The notes under the pieces were generated by a model. That model saw only the letters and a list, made by a program, of their open reading frames with translations, had not been told where the DNA came from and did no database searches. From contig JAQFVV010006548.1 in assembly GCA_028023455.1 (NCBI GenBank), positions 684,001-748,000 on the forward strand: a stretch of DNA of 64,000 nt. Direction: 5' to 3'. A program made the translations under genes and the position numbers. Of this stretch, positions 27,964 through 41,021 are shown piece by piece. This DNA is from Epiperipatus broadwayi (Eukaryota > Onychophora > Udeonychophora > Euonychophora > Peripatidae). The stretch's first letter is position 1; every line of letters begins with the position of its first letter.

Positions 27964-28002
27964 ATAATTTACTATAATAATTTTGTGCGATGATATAGAT
28001 AC

Positions 28003-28485
28003 TTTCTGCACAGAATAAAAGTTTCAGAAATACTTATTAATTAAATCTTTAAATGCATTTGTGGTGCAGAGTGCCCTTTATAAAAAGCAAATGTTCATTC
28101 AAGGTACTAAAAACATCTTAATTTAAATTGATTTGCACGTGCACTAAACCACATTTTATTGAATAAGACGTTATTTGTGTTCTTGGACTATGAAAGAATC
28201 TATGGTTTTGTTTTTGATCCCCATACTATAAGAATAATTTGTAATGAATGGAATGATAGGAAAAATAAAAATAGCGCAATTTATTAATAGCACAAACTCG
28301 GTGATAAACTGAAAATCCAATAGTGTCCAATGAAGTGCAATTATATATAAATAAATTAAAATTATATTATTTCTATTATATTGTTATTTCAATATTTGCT
28401 TTTTGAAGAGAGTGCTCTGCATAAAAAATACATTTAAAGATTTAAGTAATAAGTATTTTTTGAAACTTTCATTTTATGCAATAAG
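28003..28485. repeat. Hairpin element H2, arms about 92 bp
   Basis: 28003-28095 (CTGCACAGAATAAAAGTTTC on) is the imperfect reverse complement of 28391-28485 (ending GAAACTTTCATTTTATGCA), with a loop of about 295 bases without ORFs. No clear target duplication. Confidence 0.75.
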
Positions 28486-31400
28486 CATTTATATTAAGAC
28501 AGAAAATTCTATTTATAATTAGAAGTCATCCTCTGAATGATCTATAGTGACTGAATCCCCAATGTATAAACTGTCATTTAAGGCATATTTTGATATTTTC
28601 ACTCAATATATCTTACCATTTTACAAAGGTAAAAAAATTCCACTGAAATATTATAAGGGTAAATGAAATAATTATAGTTAATAGAGATGACTGTTAACAT
28701 TTAGTTTAGTAGTAGGTAAAAAAGTGATTAATTAAATTTTTTTAAGCATATATATTGTAGGATATTGAATTCAAACCCTACACCACCAACCCCAAAGATT
28801 CCAGAAGGAAAGAGAGAGATTTTTTTTTCCCTCCTCAGTTGATAGTTTATTAGTGAAAAGGACAATGTATATATTTTGAATAGTTTAACAGTCTACTTAA
28901 GAATGAAATTTTAATGGGGATATGAGAAATTATTGTCTTAGTTTCAAATTTCTAAAGTACCCATAATTATGAATTAGCCCAGTAGTTATATGCATCTGAA
29001 TATATATTTAAAAATTAAAATTTTGAACATGTATAAATGAGTTGTCGGTAGCTGTAGACTCTAAATCATTTTTCTAAGTTATATTTCAATTTATATCTAA
29101 TGAATTATAATATTGTTCTTTCGTAATATTTTTTTATAAACTTGTCATTACTAATTTACTCTGTGACTTTTGTTCCTAATAATATTGATAATCTATAGCT
29201 TTTCATATCATTTAGATTACTTTCAACAATCATGTATTGATTCAATACATGTATTTTTTTTCTGTCTTTGTTTTGGCTAGGTAAGCAAGTTTTATATGTA
29301 TGAGTAGATACATAAATATATATGTGTGTATGTACAAACACTAAAACTTAAAACATTTACCAATATCCCAAAAGATTTTTAATAATTTTATATTTTCTGT
29401 ATAACAAGGTTTTCTTTTTATTTATGTCCAGGTTTTTTTTAATATATATATTTAAAATGTGTTAAAAAAAGAGCGATTGTCAATATGTTAAAAAGGATAA
29501 AGTTTAATTCTAAAGATCTAAATCTAATGCTAAAATTGAGAAAGATAAAATCAATATTAAGGGAACTTCTGTGTTAGAAAAGTGGGAGTGAGAAAAAGAC
29601 TCATTATTAAGCAGTTTAAAATTAAAAAGAACTGTTGATCACTTTAGACTACTCAAAGAATAAATTTTGAAGAAAGATAAAGGAAAAGATCAAAGAGATC
29701 AGATAATTATATCACATTTGTACAGATAAAAAAACATTATATTGATAAACAGCTGTGTGTGATACCATTAAAAAGTTCAGTACATATATAGTCTTAAAAA
29801 AAGATTTAGAGAGAATTGATGTGTTATTGCTTCTTGAAACCAATGCAACATTATTTTTATATATGTTTGAGGAGATTCTACAAAAAATGTAGGCTAGGTT
29901 TAATCTATTGTTGTTGGACGGTCCCTCCGACTGATCCAGGAACTATATACACAACGGAAGATTCAAATTTGAGAAGGAAACTAACAAGTAGCATCCTATG
30001 GCTGATCTCCAAAGATCAAAGAAGATTATGAACATTGGTATTGCTTTTCATCTCTGCCATTGGTGGATTCAAATATAAAACACAAAGTAAAATGCAAAGA
30101 ATATATAAAGAGAAGAAAAATATTCATTTACCTATTAATATACCCATACACAGAGCAGAAAGAAAGAAGAGGAAAAGAAGAAAATGAGGAGCCCATTGCA
30201 ATACTAAAGTAGTATTCTTAAAGAAATGCAATCTGTGTATTATCATTATCAAAGTAAAACAGAAATATGAATTATTAGCCTAAGCTTAAAATTGAACTTT
30301 CCAGTAAATCGCTGTAATTAATATATCTATGTGTATTAAACAACAGTCTGTGGCTGATTTCAAAAATTTTAATCTTGAACCAATCTTACTTGGAGTGAAA
30401 ATTCATTAAACTAACTGAAACAATTTCTACATCGGAAATAGAAGAAATGCCCTTCTTAATAACTCAGAACATTTTTTTTTATTATTATTAGTGTCCATTT
30501 TCTCTCTCCAAATCATATTGACCATATCAAGATTATTTATTTTGCTATAATCAGTATATGTAATCATTTTTATATGTATTTCTATATATAAAATGTTTTT
30601 TTTTATTATTATTATTAACTTTGGTATCATAAAAAGAGAAATATTGTTTATATATCATTCTTATTATAATATATATACAAGTTAAGATTTATTAATGGTA
30701 GGAAACATACATACACACGATGCAATCTGTATGCTTGGATAAGGGTCCTGTATGAATGCTCGAATTTTGGAAAGAGGACAGGATAGAAATATATTATAGT
30801 GAGAAATAGATTTTAAAATAATTAGCAGCTTAGCTTAATAGGAATTGAGATATTGAGGATTATAATTTGAAACATTTCTTTTAAATATTCTTATCTTTAT
30901 GATCTAACTAAGCTTTTTTCTATCTATTTCTCGATTATTGTTTTTAAGATTATTTGTTATACAGTATATAATATGCGAATATGTGCGTGCTTTGGGTGTT
31001 TATGAAATTAAAATTTTCTATGATATAAGACTTCTATTCACTTACGCATATCACACTTTATGCATCTAACGATCAAGTTTAAATTTCATTAGTGGGGAGG
31101 GGAGAAGAATTTTTAGTTATTAATGTTATTGATGATTATTAAATGTAACCAATTTTTTTTTATATTAATTATATAAAATTTTGTTTGTATATTGATGACT
31201 AACAAATAATAAAATTTAATTTTTCTGATTAAAGAAGTTTATATATTTCTTAAAGTCAATGATTTTTTTGTGAAAAAAAATAATTTAGTCACTGCCATCA
31301 CAGGTGAATTCCGACCATAAACCAGAGTTTACAGGCATAATAATATTTTAATAAATAATTGAAAATATTAGAAAACTACATAATATTATTTAGGGAGGTT

Positions 31401-31690
31401 ATGCATATTAACCCATTATCATTAGAATATCCATTGGGTGATGGAGAGTTGGTATAAGGATTCATCACTTATAGATTGAATAAAGGATATGATTTGTGTT
31501 AGTTGTGAGTTAGCTAAAAAGCTGTGGATGGGAGTATCATTACCATCATCATCATCATTTTATTAATTGATAAATAATCTAGATAAATATATTAAATGGC
31601 TATATAAATAATGGTTTTCATTTTGTTTGTTGTTTGTGAGCCAACATAAGGGATTGACTACCATTGATGATCTATAGAGATTTAAAGAGC
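28486..31690. other. AT-rich DNA, no gene seen
   Basis: Nothing could be supported except two similar T-rich ATTATTATTA patches near 30470 and 30600. The ORFs at 29156-29341, 29816-30031 and 30427-30630 show no family resemblance. Confidence 0.5.
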
Positions 31691-31694
31691 TAGT

Positions 31695-31805
31695 AAAACT
31701 TATGATGTTATATTATTAAATATGAGCCTTCAAAGACTTATGATGTTAGACTATTAAATATGAGCTCTTAAAAGATTTATAATGTTGAGCAATTAAATAT
31801 GATCT
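31695..31805. repeat. Diverged tandem repeat, about 46 bp unit
   Basis: Three units contain TTATGATGTTATATTATTAA, TTATGATGTTAGACTATTAA and TTATAATGTTGAGCAATTAA, each followed by ATATGAGC or ATATGATC. Confidence 0.7.
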
Positions 31806-32401
31806 ATATGAAAATTTGTGTAAGAATTTGTCTTAGAGTTTGTATAAGAATTTGTCTGCACAGTTATGGAATAATGAGGATGATTTACCATTAACACAGG
31901 TGCAAACAATATACTGTTATAAAATGGAAATCCTACATACCATTATAGATAATGTACCAGCTGAGGTTGAAACTAATTACCATTATAAGTAAGTATCCAA
32001 TGTGATTTTATCTAGATTCAGATAGCCTAGTGGTGCCCGTGTAAGTAAGAAAAGAGTAGAGAGTCAAATAGTTAGTTACAAATTGGTTTTCCAACTGAGA
32101 GCTTGAACATTAATTATTTGTTTGCAAATAATTTGATCTAAACCAATTATTATCATAAAATGGTGACCAACGTAATGGGTTGCTTATGCAATTGATGAAG
32201 CAAAATCTCATACCATTACAAAATGGCTGCTCAATTGGGACATAAATGAATTATATAGTTATAAATAATTGATCTAAAACAAATGATCCCTTACAAATGG
32301 CTCCAATGAGGAGCAATACAGAAAATATATTTTTCTAGATTTTTCTTTCATTACAATATATATGCAATTACTTTAACATAATAATAGTTTGAATAAATAG
32401 T
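31806..32401. other. AT-rich DNA, no gene seen
   Basis: A short repeated phrase AAGAATTTGTCT (31822, 31849) and scattered ACCATTATA words occur; nothing else was recognised. Confidence 0.4.
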
Positions 32402-32710
32402 AATATATATTAATGAATACACCAAACTTTTTTATAAATTTTGTTTTTTATATGACTATTATAAAAATATAATTACACACCAATGTTTTAACTATTTTAT
32501 AATATAGTCTTTTTCAAAGAAAACTGAAAAATAAAAATATAAATATATAATAATAAATATAAATATCACATATTCCAAACAAATTAAAAAATACTTAAAA
32601 ATACAATATATATATATTATAAAATAGTCAAAACATTGGTGTAGGTAATTTTTATAATAGTCATATAAAAAGATTTGTAAAGAAGTTTTCTGTATTCATT
32701 ATATATATTA
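32402..32710. repeat. Hairpin element H3, arms about 105 bp
   Basis: 32402-32508 (AATATATATTAATGAATACA ... CACCAATGTTTTAACTATTT) is the imperfect reverse complement of about 32608-32710 (AAAATAGTCAAAACATTGGT ... GTATTCATTATATATATTA), with a loop of about 100 bases. Very AT-rich and without ORFs. Confidence 0.78.
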
Positions 32711-33645
32711 ATGTTATGATCTATTTTTGCAAAGAAAATGGGTAGATGATATTTTAAATTTGTTAAATAGTAATAATATATAATTTTATATAAACTTACA
32801 ATTACTTAGTTTATAATCATTATTGACATATTATTTATTTATTGCAGAATCTTTAAGTTGATTTATAAAAATGCCTCTTTAATTTTTCTCTTTCTATGAT
32901 ATCTTTCTTCATGTAATAATAGTCTTGTGTGATCTGAACTGAAGTTAAAATTATTATTTTTTTATGATCAAAGATATGTAAATGTATTGAATTGATCATT
33001 TTTTGTACTTAGCTAATGTTTATGTAATCTTTTGTCCAATATGTTAACTCATCTATGTAGGATTTTTTTTTTTTTTTTGCATCCACATAAAATTTGATAA
33101 ACAGTAATACTTATTTATCTTTTAGGTACAGCATTTTTGGAATTATTAATTAATTTGTTTGCATTTGATGAGATATAAAATGAAACGTTGTAGGTCAAAT
33201 ATTTTTTTAATAAATTTAGATTGATTATTGTTTAGGAATGACATAGATATTTATTTTTAATATTTTTATTAATTCTTAATCAGAAAGTAATCAGTCTTCA
33301 ACTTGCACTGTTTAATCATGTTACTAACTCACCAATGTTATATAGGGAATATGCAGGACATTCTCAATAAATTTGCCTTTTGCCAAATCTTCAGTACTTC
33401 ACATTTTATCACTTTTGTAACTCTTCGTTCTTCATTGATGCATGTGATTTAAAGTGAATATCCCTTTTTTTCTTGGGTAGGTTAAGCAGTCATTATATCA
33501 ATACATTTGTAATTCTAAAAAATTAATAATTCTTTTTTTGTTGTTGTTCTTTGTTAAGAATTCAATTTAGATTGTTTAAATTTATTAATTTGTATAAAAG
33601 TGCTTCACTAATACTTTCAGGTACAAAAGAGAGCATCATGAATGT
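32711..33645. other. AT-rich DNA with one H6 arm
   Basis: 33284-33340 (AATCAGAAAGTAATCAGTCT ... AATCATGTTACTAACTC) matches one terminal arm of the mini-element at 42644-42797, so it is a solo arm or diverged copy. The rest shows nothing. Confidence 0.55.
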
Positions 33646-34464
33646 AATCAAATCAAACAAATCCATCTTTCTTTTTATCTTTTCAATGCTTATTTTATTA
33701 AATTAAAATTATTAAACAAGGCAAAACTCTCCATTCAGTAGTGCTACCCTGTGCCAACCAAAGTAATCAATGGATGCCAGAAGGCTTGTGCATAAAATCC
33801 CTATCTAGTGCCTACTCATCCAATATCCCCAGACTAGTTTCTGGCTTGTGGGCTTCGTCAGTGAGGAGCCTTGGATCTGAGAGCACTGCACCTAGATCTT
33901 AGGATCTAATGCAACCAACCCTCCAGCAGCCAGCTTTTAACTCTACTTAACTACAAAACTATGAGAATGAAATTGAGAACACAATAATATTTTCAGTCTA
34001 AGCTTAATAGCTTATATAGTCATATGGGTTTGAATTCAGTTCAGCACCCACACATTTTGGTGTCTTTGGCTCTTTAACAACCATAGCCACCACTATGCTA
34101 TTAGGCAGGATTGTTGTTAAACCACTAAACATCACATGATCACTATCTCTTATACTAGCACATAATTGTTTTTAAACAAGGCAAAACTCTCCATGCAAGC
34201 CTTCTGGCATTCATTGATTACTCTGGTTGGCACAGGGTGGCACTACTGTATGGAGAGTTTTGCCTTATTTAATAACAATTATGTGCTAGTATAAGAGATA
34301 GTGATCATGTGATGTTTAGTGGTTTAAATTAAAATTAATTCAGCTAGCAGTTTTGATTGCCCAGAAATCTTCCTCAGAGCTACAAACTGTTAGATGGATT
34401 AATTTTAATTTAATAAAATAAGCAGTGAAAAAGTAAAAGAAAGGTGAATTTGATTGATTTGTTT
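33646..34464. repeat. Hairpin element H4 interrupted by FB1 copy f
   Basis: 33646-33711 (AATCAAATCAAACAAATCCA ... TTAAATTAAAATTA) is the reverse complement of 34400-34464 (TAATTTTAATTTAATAAAAT ... GATTGATTTG), with a few mismatches. Without the FB1 insertion the loop would be about 60 bases (34338-34399). Confidence 0.8.
33712..34323. mobile_element. FB1 hairpin element, copy f
   Basis: The plus-orientation arm (AAGGCAAAACTCTCCATTCA, CAATATCCCCAGACTAG, CTTGGATCTGAGAGCACTGC) is followed by the long-end sequence and a short inverted arm ending GTGATCATGTGATGTTTAGT. The short end is on the left, the long end on the right. It is flanked by the 14-bp direct repeat TTAAATTAAAATTA (33698-33711 and 34324-34337). 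The inverted arm has an internal deletion. Confidence 0.88.
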
Positions 34465-35233
34465 ATAATTTTATCAATGCATAAAGAAAGATAAGTTGAT
34501 CATATACATCATCGATGTACTTTTTGTTTATTTTATAATATTAAACATTAAAAGATATAAGTAGCAATATATAATATTGTATATACCTTCTCTTTTTTTT
34601 AAAAAAAAATATAATTTATAATGCTACAAATAGCAAATTAAATTAAGAGAGAGAAAAAACTTTTCAACTTATTGATTTACAGAATTTTTAAAAGCTAGTG
34701 AATTAAAAATGTATCCATCTGTCCTGCTTGTGGTTTGGATTTTTTTCATGTAAATGATCTATTGCCATTTCACTTATTCATCCATTATTGGTCAGAAAAT
34801 AGATAACTAGTTTTAATGCTAAAACAAAGATGGAAAACTTGCATCATTCAACAATTAGTTAGTAATGCTAGTTTTTTTTTCTTTTTTGAAAGGGGAAGAG
34901 AGTGTAGTTGGAAAAGAGTTATTTTTTAAAGATTCCTTAAATTATATACTGTATAATCAGAGTGGCAAAGTAATTGTGTATAATGATTGTGATTGTACGA
35001 AGCTTAACTATATAAAATTTTTATTTTTATATAGATTTATTAATAAAAAGGATGGGAATATCTATAGCATGTCAAATGGATAATTTGACATACTTTATAA
35101 TAAGTATTACAACTTTGGAGAGATTTTAAGATTAATCTTACTTATTCTTGGAGCTATACTGTTTTATTTGCGAGAGATAAAGATGTAGTTAGCTTTCTTG
35201 AAATGAATGAATTAATTAGGAGTATAGCTTATA
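34465..35233. other. AT-rich DNA, no feature seen
   Basis: The small ORF at 34865-35083 has no recognisable similarity and no intron/exon context. Confidence 0.45.
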
Positions 35234-35681
35234 AATTTGATGTAACTTTAAATGTGATTTGTTTATTTTTGCTGAAATTCTTTGATTGGCAACTTTTAAA
35301 TGATAAATTGAGTAGATAAATTCAAAATTTATTAAAGTTATAGTAGATGTAAAGTTTGATGCATAACAGAAACAGTGAATGGATATGAGAAGATTGGAAT
35401 TTCATCATTCTTATGATCATAGATTATAAATAATGGATTTATTTTCTTGTCTACAAATGTTATAAACCTGGCAATAACTCTCTTGTTTCTCGTTTTCACA
35501 TTACTAATGATGAAATTCCAATGTTCTCATATCCACTCACTGTTTCTGTTATGTATCAAACTTTACATCTACTATAACTTTAATAAATTTTGAATTTATC
35601 TACTCAATTTATCTTTTAAAAGTTGCCAATCAAAGAATTTCAGCAAAAATAAACAAATCACATTTAAAGTTACATCAAATT
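35234..35681. repeat. Hairpin element H5, arms about 177 bp
   Basis: 35234-35410 (AATTTGATGTAACTTTAAAT ... GGAATTTCATCATT) is a nearly perfect reverse complement of 35506-35681, with a loop of only 95 bases. The few mismatches show a young or conserved structure. No ORF; a transcript would form a long double-stranded RNA. Confidence 0.9.
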
Positions 35682-37044
35682 GATAAGATGAGAATAATTA
35701 GAATCCCTTCCAAGATATAATGTCCAGAAGGCATGTATATAATGTTCAGAAATCTGCAATATGCTTATAATGTCTTTGACTCTTACAGAACAAATAGACA
35801 TTAACATGATAAGAATTATTTTGTCTATTGAAAAAATTACAGTTATCAAATTAAATTTTTTTTAGAAATAATTTGACTTTTATTATGATTGCAATTTTTT
35901 GAGTTGAGTGCAAATTTGGAAAAGGATGTGAAATAAGAAATTTCATTCTTGAAGATTTTTATTTTAGTTGACAATCAATTTAGCATAACTTTGAAGAAAT
36001 GACTTTAGTTGCTTGATTTTGCTTAACGAATTGAATTCTTAAAAGTAAATTATGGAGATCTAAAAATGTCTATTGAGATAGTTATTAGGACATTTAAATT
36101 TATTTTGTAATTTATTTAATCATTATTAATATTAGCACTTGAAGTTTTCTATAGTTTATGATTTTTAAGAATAGTTTTTTTTTTTGGAAGTAGTCCTAGA
36201 TATTTTTATTGTATATCAGAAACATTGTGATGCAACAAGTATCAATTGAAAGGATGAAAAATCACAGCTCCCTGATAATAATAATATTCAGGCATTAGTG
36301 TTTGATTGACCAGATCCACATCAGTGAGGAAAAACATCACCAGATTGTGTCTCATGGATTATAATGCATTGAATACATATAAAATCATAGAATGGAATAT
36401 CAGTTAAAAGTTATTTCTTTAAGAATGATTTTCTATATATTAGTAGGGATCTGAAATATTATGCAGCTCCCTAACAATACTGGTATCTTGGGCCAAAAGA
36501 TTCTACACTACATTGTACAAATTGCTGCAAAATTCTGGAATGAAAAGGGCATCTTTCAAGGTATTGTTTATCTATTGAGTGTGTCTTTAGCATTTTTTTT
36601 TCTGCCATGGGAAATATTCTGTAGTTACAAAAGTTTGTTGATTTTATTGTTTTTAGAGGACCCACTCAAATTCATTAAATAGTTAATAAATTCGAGAAAG
36701 GCTACACTACTCATCGACTCTATTATAATCTTCAACTAAGCTAATAATATAAGTAAGCAATATTACATTATTAGCAAAATCACATTGCTAGAAATTTTAA
36801 ATTGTTAAATATATGAGATCCATATTACCATTTTGATAAATTTTTTGTAAAGACAGTGAGCATTTGTATATCAGATTTATTTTTGACCTAATAAAACATT
36901 TGTTTTTTGTTTTTATTTCAAGATTTTTTTAAGCATCTAAACTATCTATTACACTGATATTTTGCATATTAGTTGCATTTTGAGATACAAATTTCCAAGT
37001 AGCTTAAAAAGAATAATATTTTTTTGTATTATTAGATTAGTCAG
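35682..37044. other. AT-rich DNA, no gene seen
   Basis: The overlapping small ORFs at 36461-36682 and 36471-36665 on opposite strands have no family resemblance. Nothing else was recognised. Confidence 0.45.
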
Positions 37045-37046
37045 TA

Positions 37047-37950
37047 CAAGGGGATACCCAAAAGTAACCAGAATTTTATAATAAAATATTGTTTATTTTT
37101 AAGTGTTATAAATTTAATCTCTTTCAAATTACTGTCCATTGATTGCAATACACTAGTCTAAATGTATTTTTTATTTTTCAAAGCCATCTGAAAACATTTG
37201 CAAAGTGATGCCTTTTAATTCTTATGGCATTTTTTTTCATTACTTCTAAAATCAACAACAAAAAAAATTGAGACTTTTCATTTGAGATATTAAAAAAAAA
37301 TTGCACATTGCAAAATCGAGTGGATATGGCTCCTAAATAAGCTGGTCCATGCTGAATTTAATTAAAATGTGTTTTACACTCAAGGCTTTGAGAGATGAGA
37401 TTTTGTTAGGGTGAAGCTTGCACTCCTTTTTTCCCCACAAAATGGGACTTTTATGTTTTACCTTATCATGTAAATATTTCAGAACTTGTAGATAAAACGC
37501 CTCACTATTATGATCTAAATCTGAAAAAAAAATACCATTTGCATATAAAAAAAATCATCATTGTTTTGATTTTGGACTTCACTAACCATGCTTTTTAGGG
37601 ATGTGATGAATTTAACATTTCAATTAAATGACTCATAAATTTGGGTTTTTTCAAGATCAGCTTGGTAGTATTCTGTTTCAATCATTACAACTGTTTCTCC
37701 TGCTGTTTTCTGTAAATGAAAATAGAATTTCACTTTGTTCAAACTTTTCAGTCATTATAAAAAATCACCAAATATATGAAATGCACTTTATAAAAGAATG
37801 TACTATGTGGCTTCACGATTTCACACAGTGATGTCATTTGGCACATTGATGCAGAAAGTTTCCTGCAAGAAGTATGTAACAGCAGAAGCATATATTACAA
37901 CAAGCATGCAAACCAGAGAACAATTCTAGTTAATTTTTGGATACCCCTTG
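37047..37950 (-). mobile_element. Mariner-family DNA transposon relic
   Basis: Terminal inverted repeats of about 27 bp: CAAGGGGATACCCAAAAG at the left, and CAAGGGGTATCCAAAAAT as the reverse complement of the right end. Each side carries TA (37045-37046, 37951-37952), the mariner target duplication. On the minus strand, from an ATG at 37755, broken frames read MTEKFEQ, then KTAGETVVMIE and YQADLEKTQIYE, matching the N-terminal helix-turn-helix region of mariner transposases. DFAMCNFFL (about 37295-37320) stands where the family has the D.APCDFFLF motif, and ELKGITLQMF and CIAINGQ match the C terminus. Several frameshifts and stops are present, and the last catalytic Asp appears to be Asn, so the copy is dead. 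It is about 400 bases shorter than a full-length mariner, implying internal deletion. Confidence 0.85.
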
Positions 37951-38044
37951 TATATTCTCTTTTTTTGTTCATAAACTAGTATTTGATAGTTCAAAAGATA
38001 ATAAATATATGGAAATCAGTTAGCTCTATGGTAAACTTTTTTTT

Positions 38045-39118
38045 GGTAGTAGTATCAACGATCATACCCGTCGCTTGACAGCACTGGTGCTATTCAAAAA
38101 CAATTAAATATACCATTTTTGAGGCAGCCAGTAGTGCCTTGTAGTGTGTTATGCTAATTATCACACACTACTTTCAAGTGGCCTGTTCTTACCCTACAAA
38201 TGATCACTATTGAGTCTGCGCTATCGTATAATTTGAGGGTGTGTAGATTTGAAGTCAACATAACATTTGAAATGTCATTTAATAAAGTATTATATTACAT
38301 CTAAATGATATACTATGATGTCCAAAAAATTTTCAAACCGTCTCAGTGGTTGTGAAGACTTTGTAATGGTTTAAAAATAGGGAATGTTTTATTATAAGTA
38401 TGACTTCTTAAATAGTCATGGCAGTAGTGATATCTTCATGAGACATTAGTTTGTTAATGTATTGATTTGTTTTTGTATTTTAATTTTGTTTAAACGCCTA
38501 ATTTACTATTAGAAGAACAACATATATATATTAAATTTAATGTAAAAAAGTCGTAAATAAAGTTTTTTTTCTTGTCGTTCAGTCTGATTAGTTTGTTTAT
38601 CAAGTAATGCATCTTTTGGACGATCCTTTGGATCATCAAAACTATTAGGATCCCCTCCCATGCCTATTCCAGCACTACGTGCTGACATTTTAATGTGTTT
38701 TTTTTTGGTTGTTTTGGTGTTTCAAGTATTAGAAGAATAACATATACTTAATAAAATCTTAAAAACGTCCGAAATAAATATTTTGTTATTGTCGTTGTTA
38801 AGAATATATTTACTTTTTTTTACAAATGCCGCCGTATTTGTCAATCTTAAAAAAAAAAGACGTTATTTAAAAAAAAACATAAAAATGTCAATTAGTTCTT
38901 GTTATTGTTGTTAAAAAAGAATACATTTCATTTTGTCAAAATGATGCTGTATTTGTCGTTATTAAAAAAAAAAGACATAATTTTTTAATGTTATTTTAAA
39001 AAAACAAGTAAAGGTCAATTAGTTTTTGAAAGGTCACAGCCAGGTAACATTATATTTCATTGTTTTTCGTTAACAAGAGTGCCATCAAACGAATGGTACG
39101 GTCGTTGATACTACTACC
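38045..39118. mobile_element. DNA transposon with 40-bp TIRs, family unknown
   Basis: The left end GGTAGTAGTATCAACGATCA and the reverse complement of the right end (GGTAGTAGTATCAACGACCG) stay alignable for about 40 bases, through GCTTGACAGCACT versus GTTTGATGGCACT. Flanks are CTTTTTTTT (38036-38044) and CTTTTTTT (39119-39126), compatible with an 8-bp target duplication of the hAT or P type, but a T-run makes this uncertain. The interior has diverged direct repeats (ATTAGAAGAACAACATATA at 38508 and ATTAGAAGAATAACATATA at 38731, each followed by a TTATTGTCG- or TTCTTGTCG-type block), and more TGTCAATTAGTT blocks further right. There is no transposase, so it is probably non-autonomous. Confidence 0.75.
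38509..38688 (-). CDS. Small ORF (59 aa) inside the TIR element
   Basis: An ATG at 38688 opens 59 codons to TAA at 38511-38509. The first 37 residues (MSARSAGIGMGGDPNSFDDP, then KDRPKDALLDK) have a hydrophilic, Gly/Asp/Pro-rich composition and a local GC content well above the surroundings, unlike random translation of AT-rich DNA. The last 20 residues run into one of the element's internal direct repeats and look non-coding, so the true coding segment may be an exon fragment or captured host sequence. I do not recognise the protein. The function is unknown, and translation is not proven. Confidence 0.35.
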   Translation of the reverse strand: MSARSAGIGMGGDPNSFDDPKDRPKDALLDKQTNQTERQEKKLYLRLFYIKFNIYMLFF

Positions 39119-39126
39119 CTTTTTTT

Positions 39127-39411
39127 ATAGCATCAATATTCTTACTTCGTTTAAACACTTTTTTTTTTTACAATATTCTGTATTAACAAAAGTATTAAGC
39201 ATTATGGATTTGAGATAGCAGAAACATTATCTTTGTAAATGAGTCTATGAAGACTTAGTCAACATTTTCTTTCTCACTTTTGTTTTTACATTATTTGCAG
39301 AACTTTTGAACATGTTCACTTTTTTATTATTCAGTTAATGATTATATGTTTTTGACTTTGGTTTTTTGGGAATTGAATATGGAGAAAATTTGGAAGCAGC
39401 TTATATTAACA

Positions 39412-39443
<32 letters not shown>

Positions 39444-41008
39444 TAATGTGTTCACTGTGTGACTAAACTTTTGCTTGGTCTCATCTTAAAAAGATTGAAA
39501 TATATCAATGTTTCTTAAACTATTGACAGAATTATAATTGCTGTATTAAGTCTTTATTTTTAATATCATTATTAGAAGTCATTTGTTAAACATATATAGT
39601 CTATTCTAAGTTTAGATAGAAAAAAAGGTGAGATTGAGATTGTATTTTGACAATGCAAACTAATCATTGAGCATTAATATATCCACAAAATCACATATTG
39701 GTTTTTTTGTTTGTTTAATTCCTATCTTGCATTATGCCTTTTAACTTTTATAGCCAACTTTTCTTTCTGAAAAACATCAATATTTTGCCTAATTGTAGCT
39801 CTCAATCTTCAGCATATGAAAGCAGTTTATAAAACAACTTGTTAGAAGGTCATAGAGGTATTTTTTATAACAAATACTATCTGCCTTTTGTACAATAATC
39901 AACTTAAGTTCTGTGCAAAATGCTTTTTAGGAAAAATATTATTCATTCAAGATGTTATCTTACAAGTTCTGCAAACTGAAGAACATACTAATCAATAAAT
40001 ATTTCTGTAGTACAGAAATATTATTCATTATGTGGCTAATCTCCGATCTAATGAACATCTAATAAAAAATACTAACATACTAATCAGTTTTTCAATTGTA
40101 GCTTTTAATTTTCAGAATATTACAATTTCCTTAGATGGAATTTTTCTAATGCTTTACTTCCATTCAATAAATTTAGCAGAATAATAGCCCTGTAAAAACA
40201 AATTTATTTTTAACAATATATTTCTTTTAATTCAAGAAAAAAAAAACAATAAGAGAATTATTGCCGGTTAATGGATGGTTGGTTAAGAAGTATTGAATTT
40301 TAATGTGCTGATACCATATGCTAAATAAATAAAATATGTTATTGGAGAAAACTTGTTTAGTCTCATGGAGATTGTTAGTTAATAGTAATTAATAGTTTCC
40401 TGGCAATATCAAAAGGCAAAAGTTATTTCTGTTTATATGGGTATAATCTCCTTATTTCTATTTTTTATTGTAAGAGTATATATGGTAACACTAATATAGT
40501 GCAACGTTCACATTATCCCTTTATATATTACTATTATTATTTAAATGTATTTTATGAATCTCACTCTTTCTCAGTATTTTTTTGTTTTTATTTTGATTAT
40601 ATGTGGGTTTTTTTTACTTTATTATTCAGGCTAGTTTTGATTGAAGTTAGTTGATCATTTTGAAGGGTCATTAAGGTTTTAATCAAACTTAGTTTAATAG
40701 TCTCTAATATTGTTATAAAACAGCTCTTAAAAATAATTAACATTTGATGAATATTAATTGAATAATAATAATAACAAAAAAAAAAACTAAAGATAATCAG
40801 TACTATTTGGTTGACTGAATAACAGCTATTAAAAAAAAAAAAGCAAATTGTACAGTTAAAATTAAACAAACAATAAAATTTTTTTTGCACTGAATACATA
40901 TTTTAAAATAAATGTTTAAAATTGATACAAATATGTAGTTTAATAAATATTATTAATATTTAATACATGTAATTATATATATTTAGCTGAAAGTGCTTCT
41001 ATTATAAC
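39127..41008. other. AT-rich DNA, microsatellite at 39412-39443
   Basis: (AC)n followed by (AT)n at about 39412-39443, and a 25-base palindrome AATATTTCTGTAGTACAG.. at 39997-40021. The ORF at 40597-40899 minus is a translation of T-rich DNA. No gene seen. Confidence 0.5.
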
Positions 41009-41021
41009 AATTATTATATTA

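Noticed and set aside
40597-40899. 100-codon minus-strand ORF rich in Phe, Cys and Tyr
   Set aside because: Arises from T-rich DNA; no introns, motifs or neighbours to support it.
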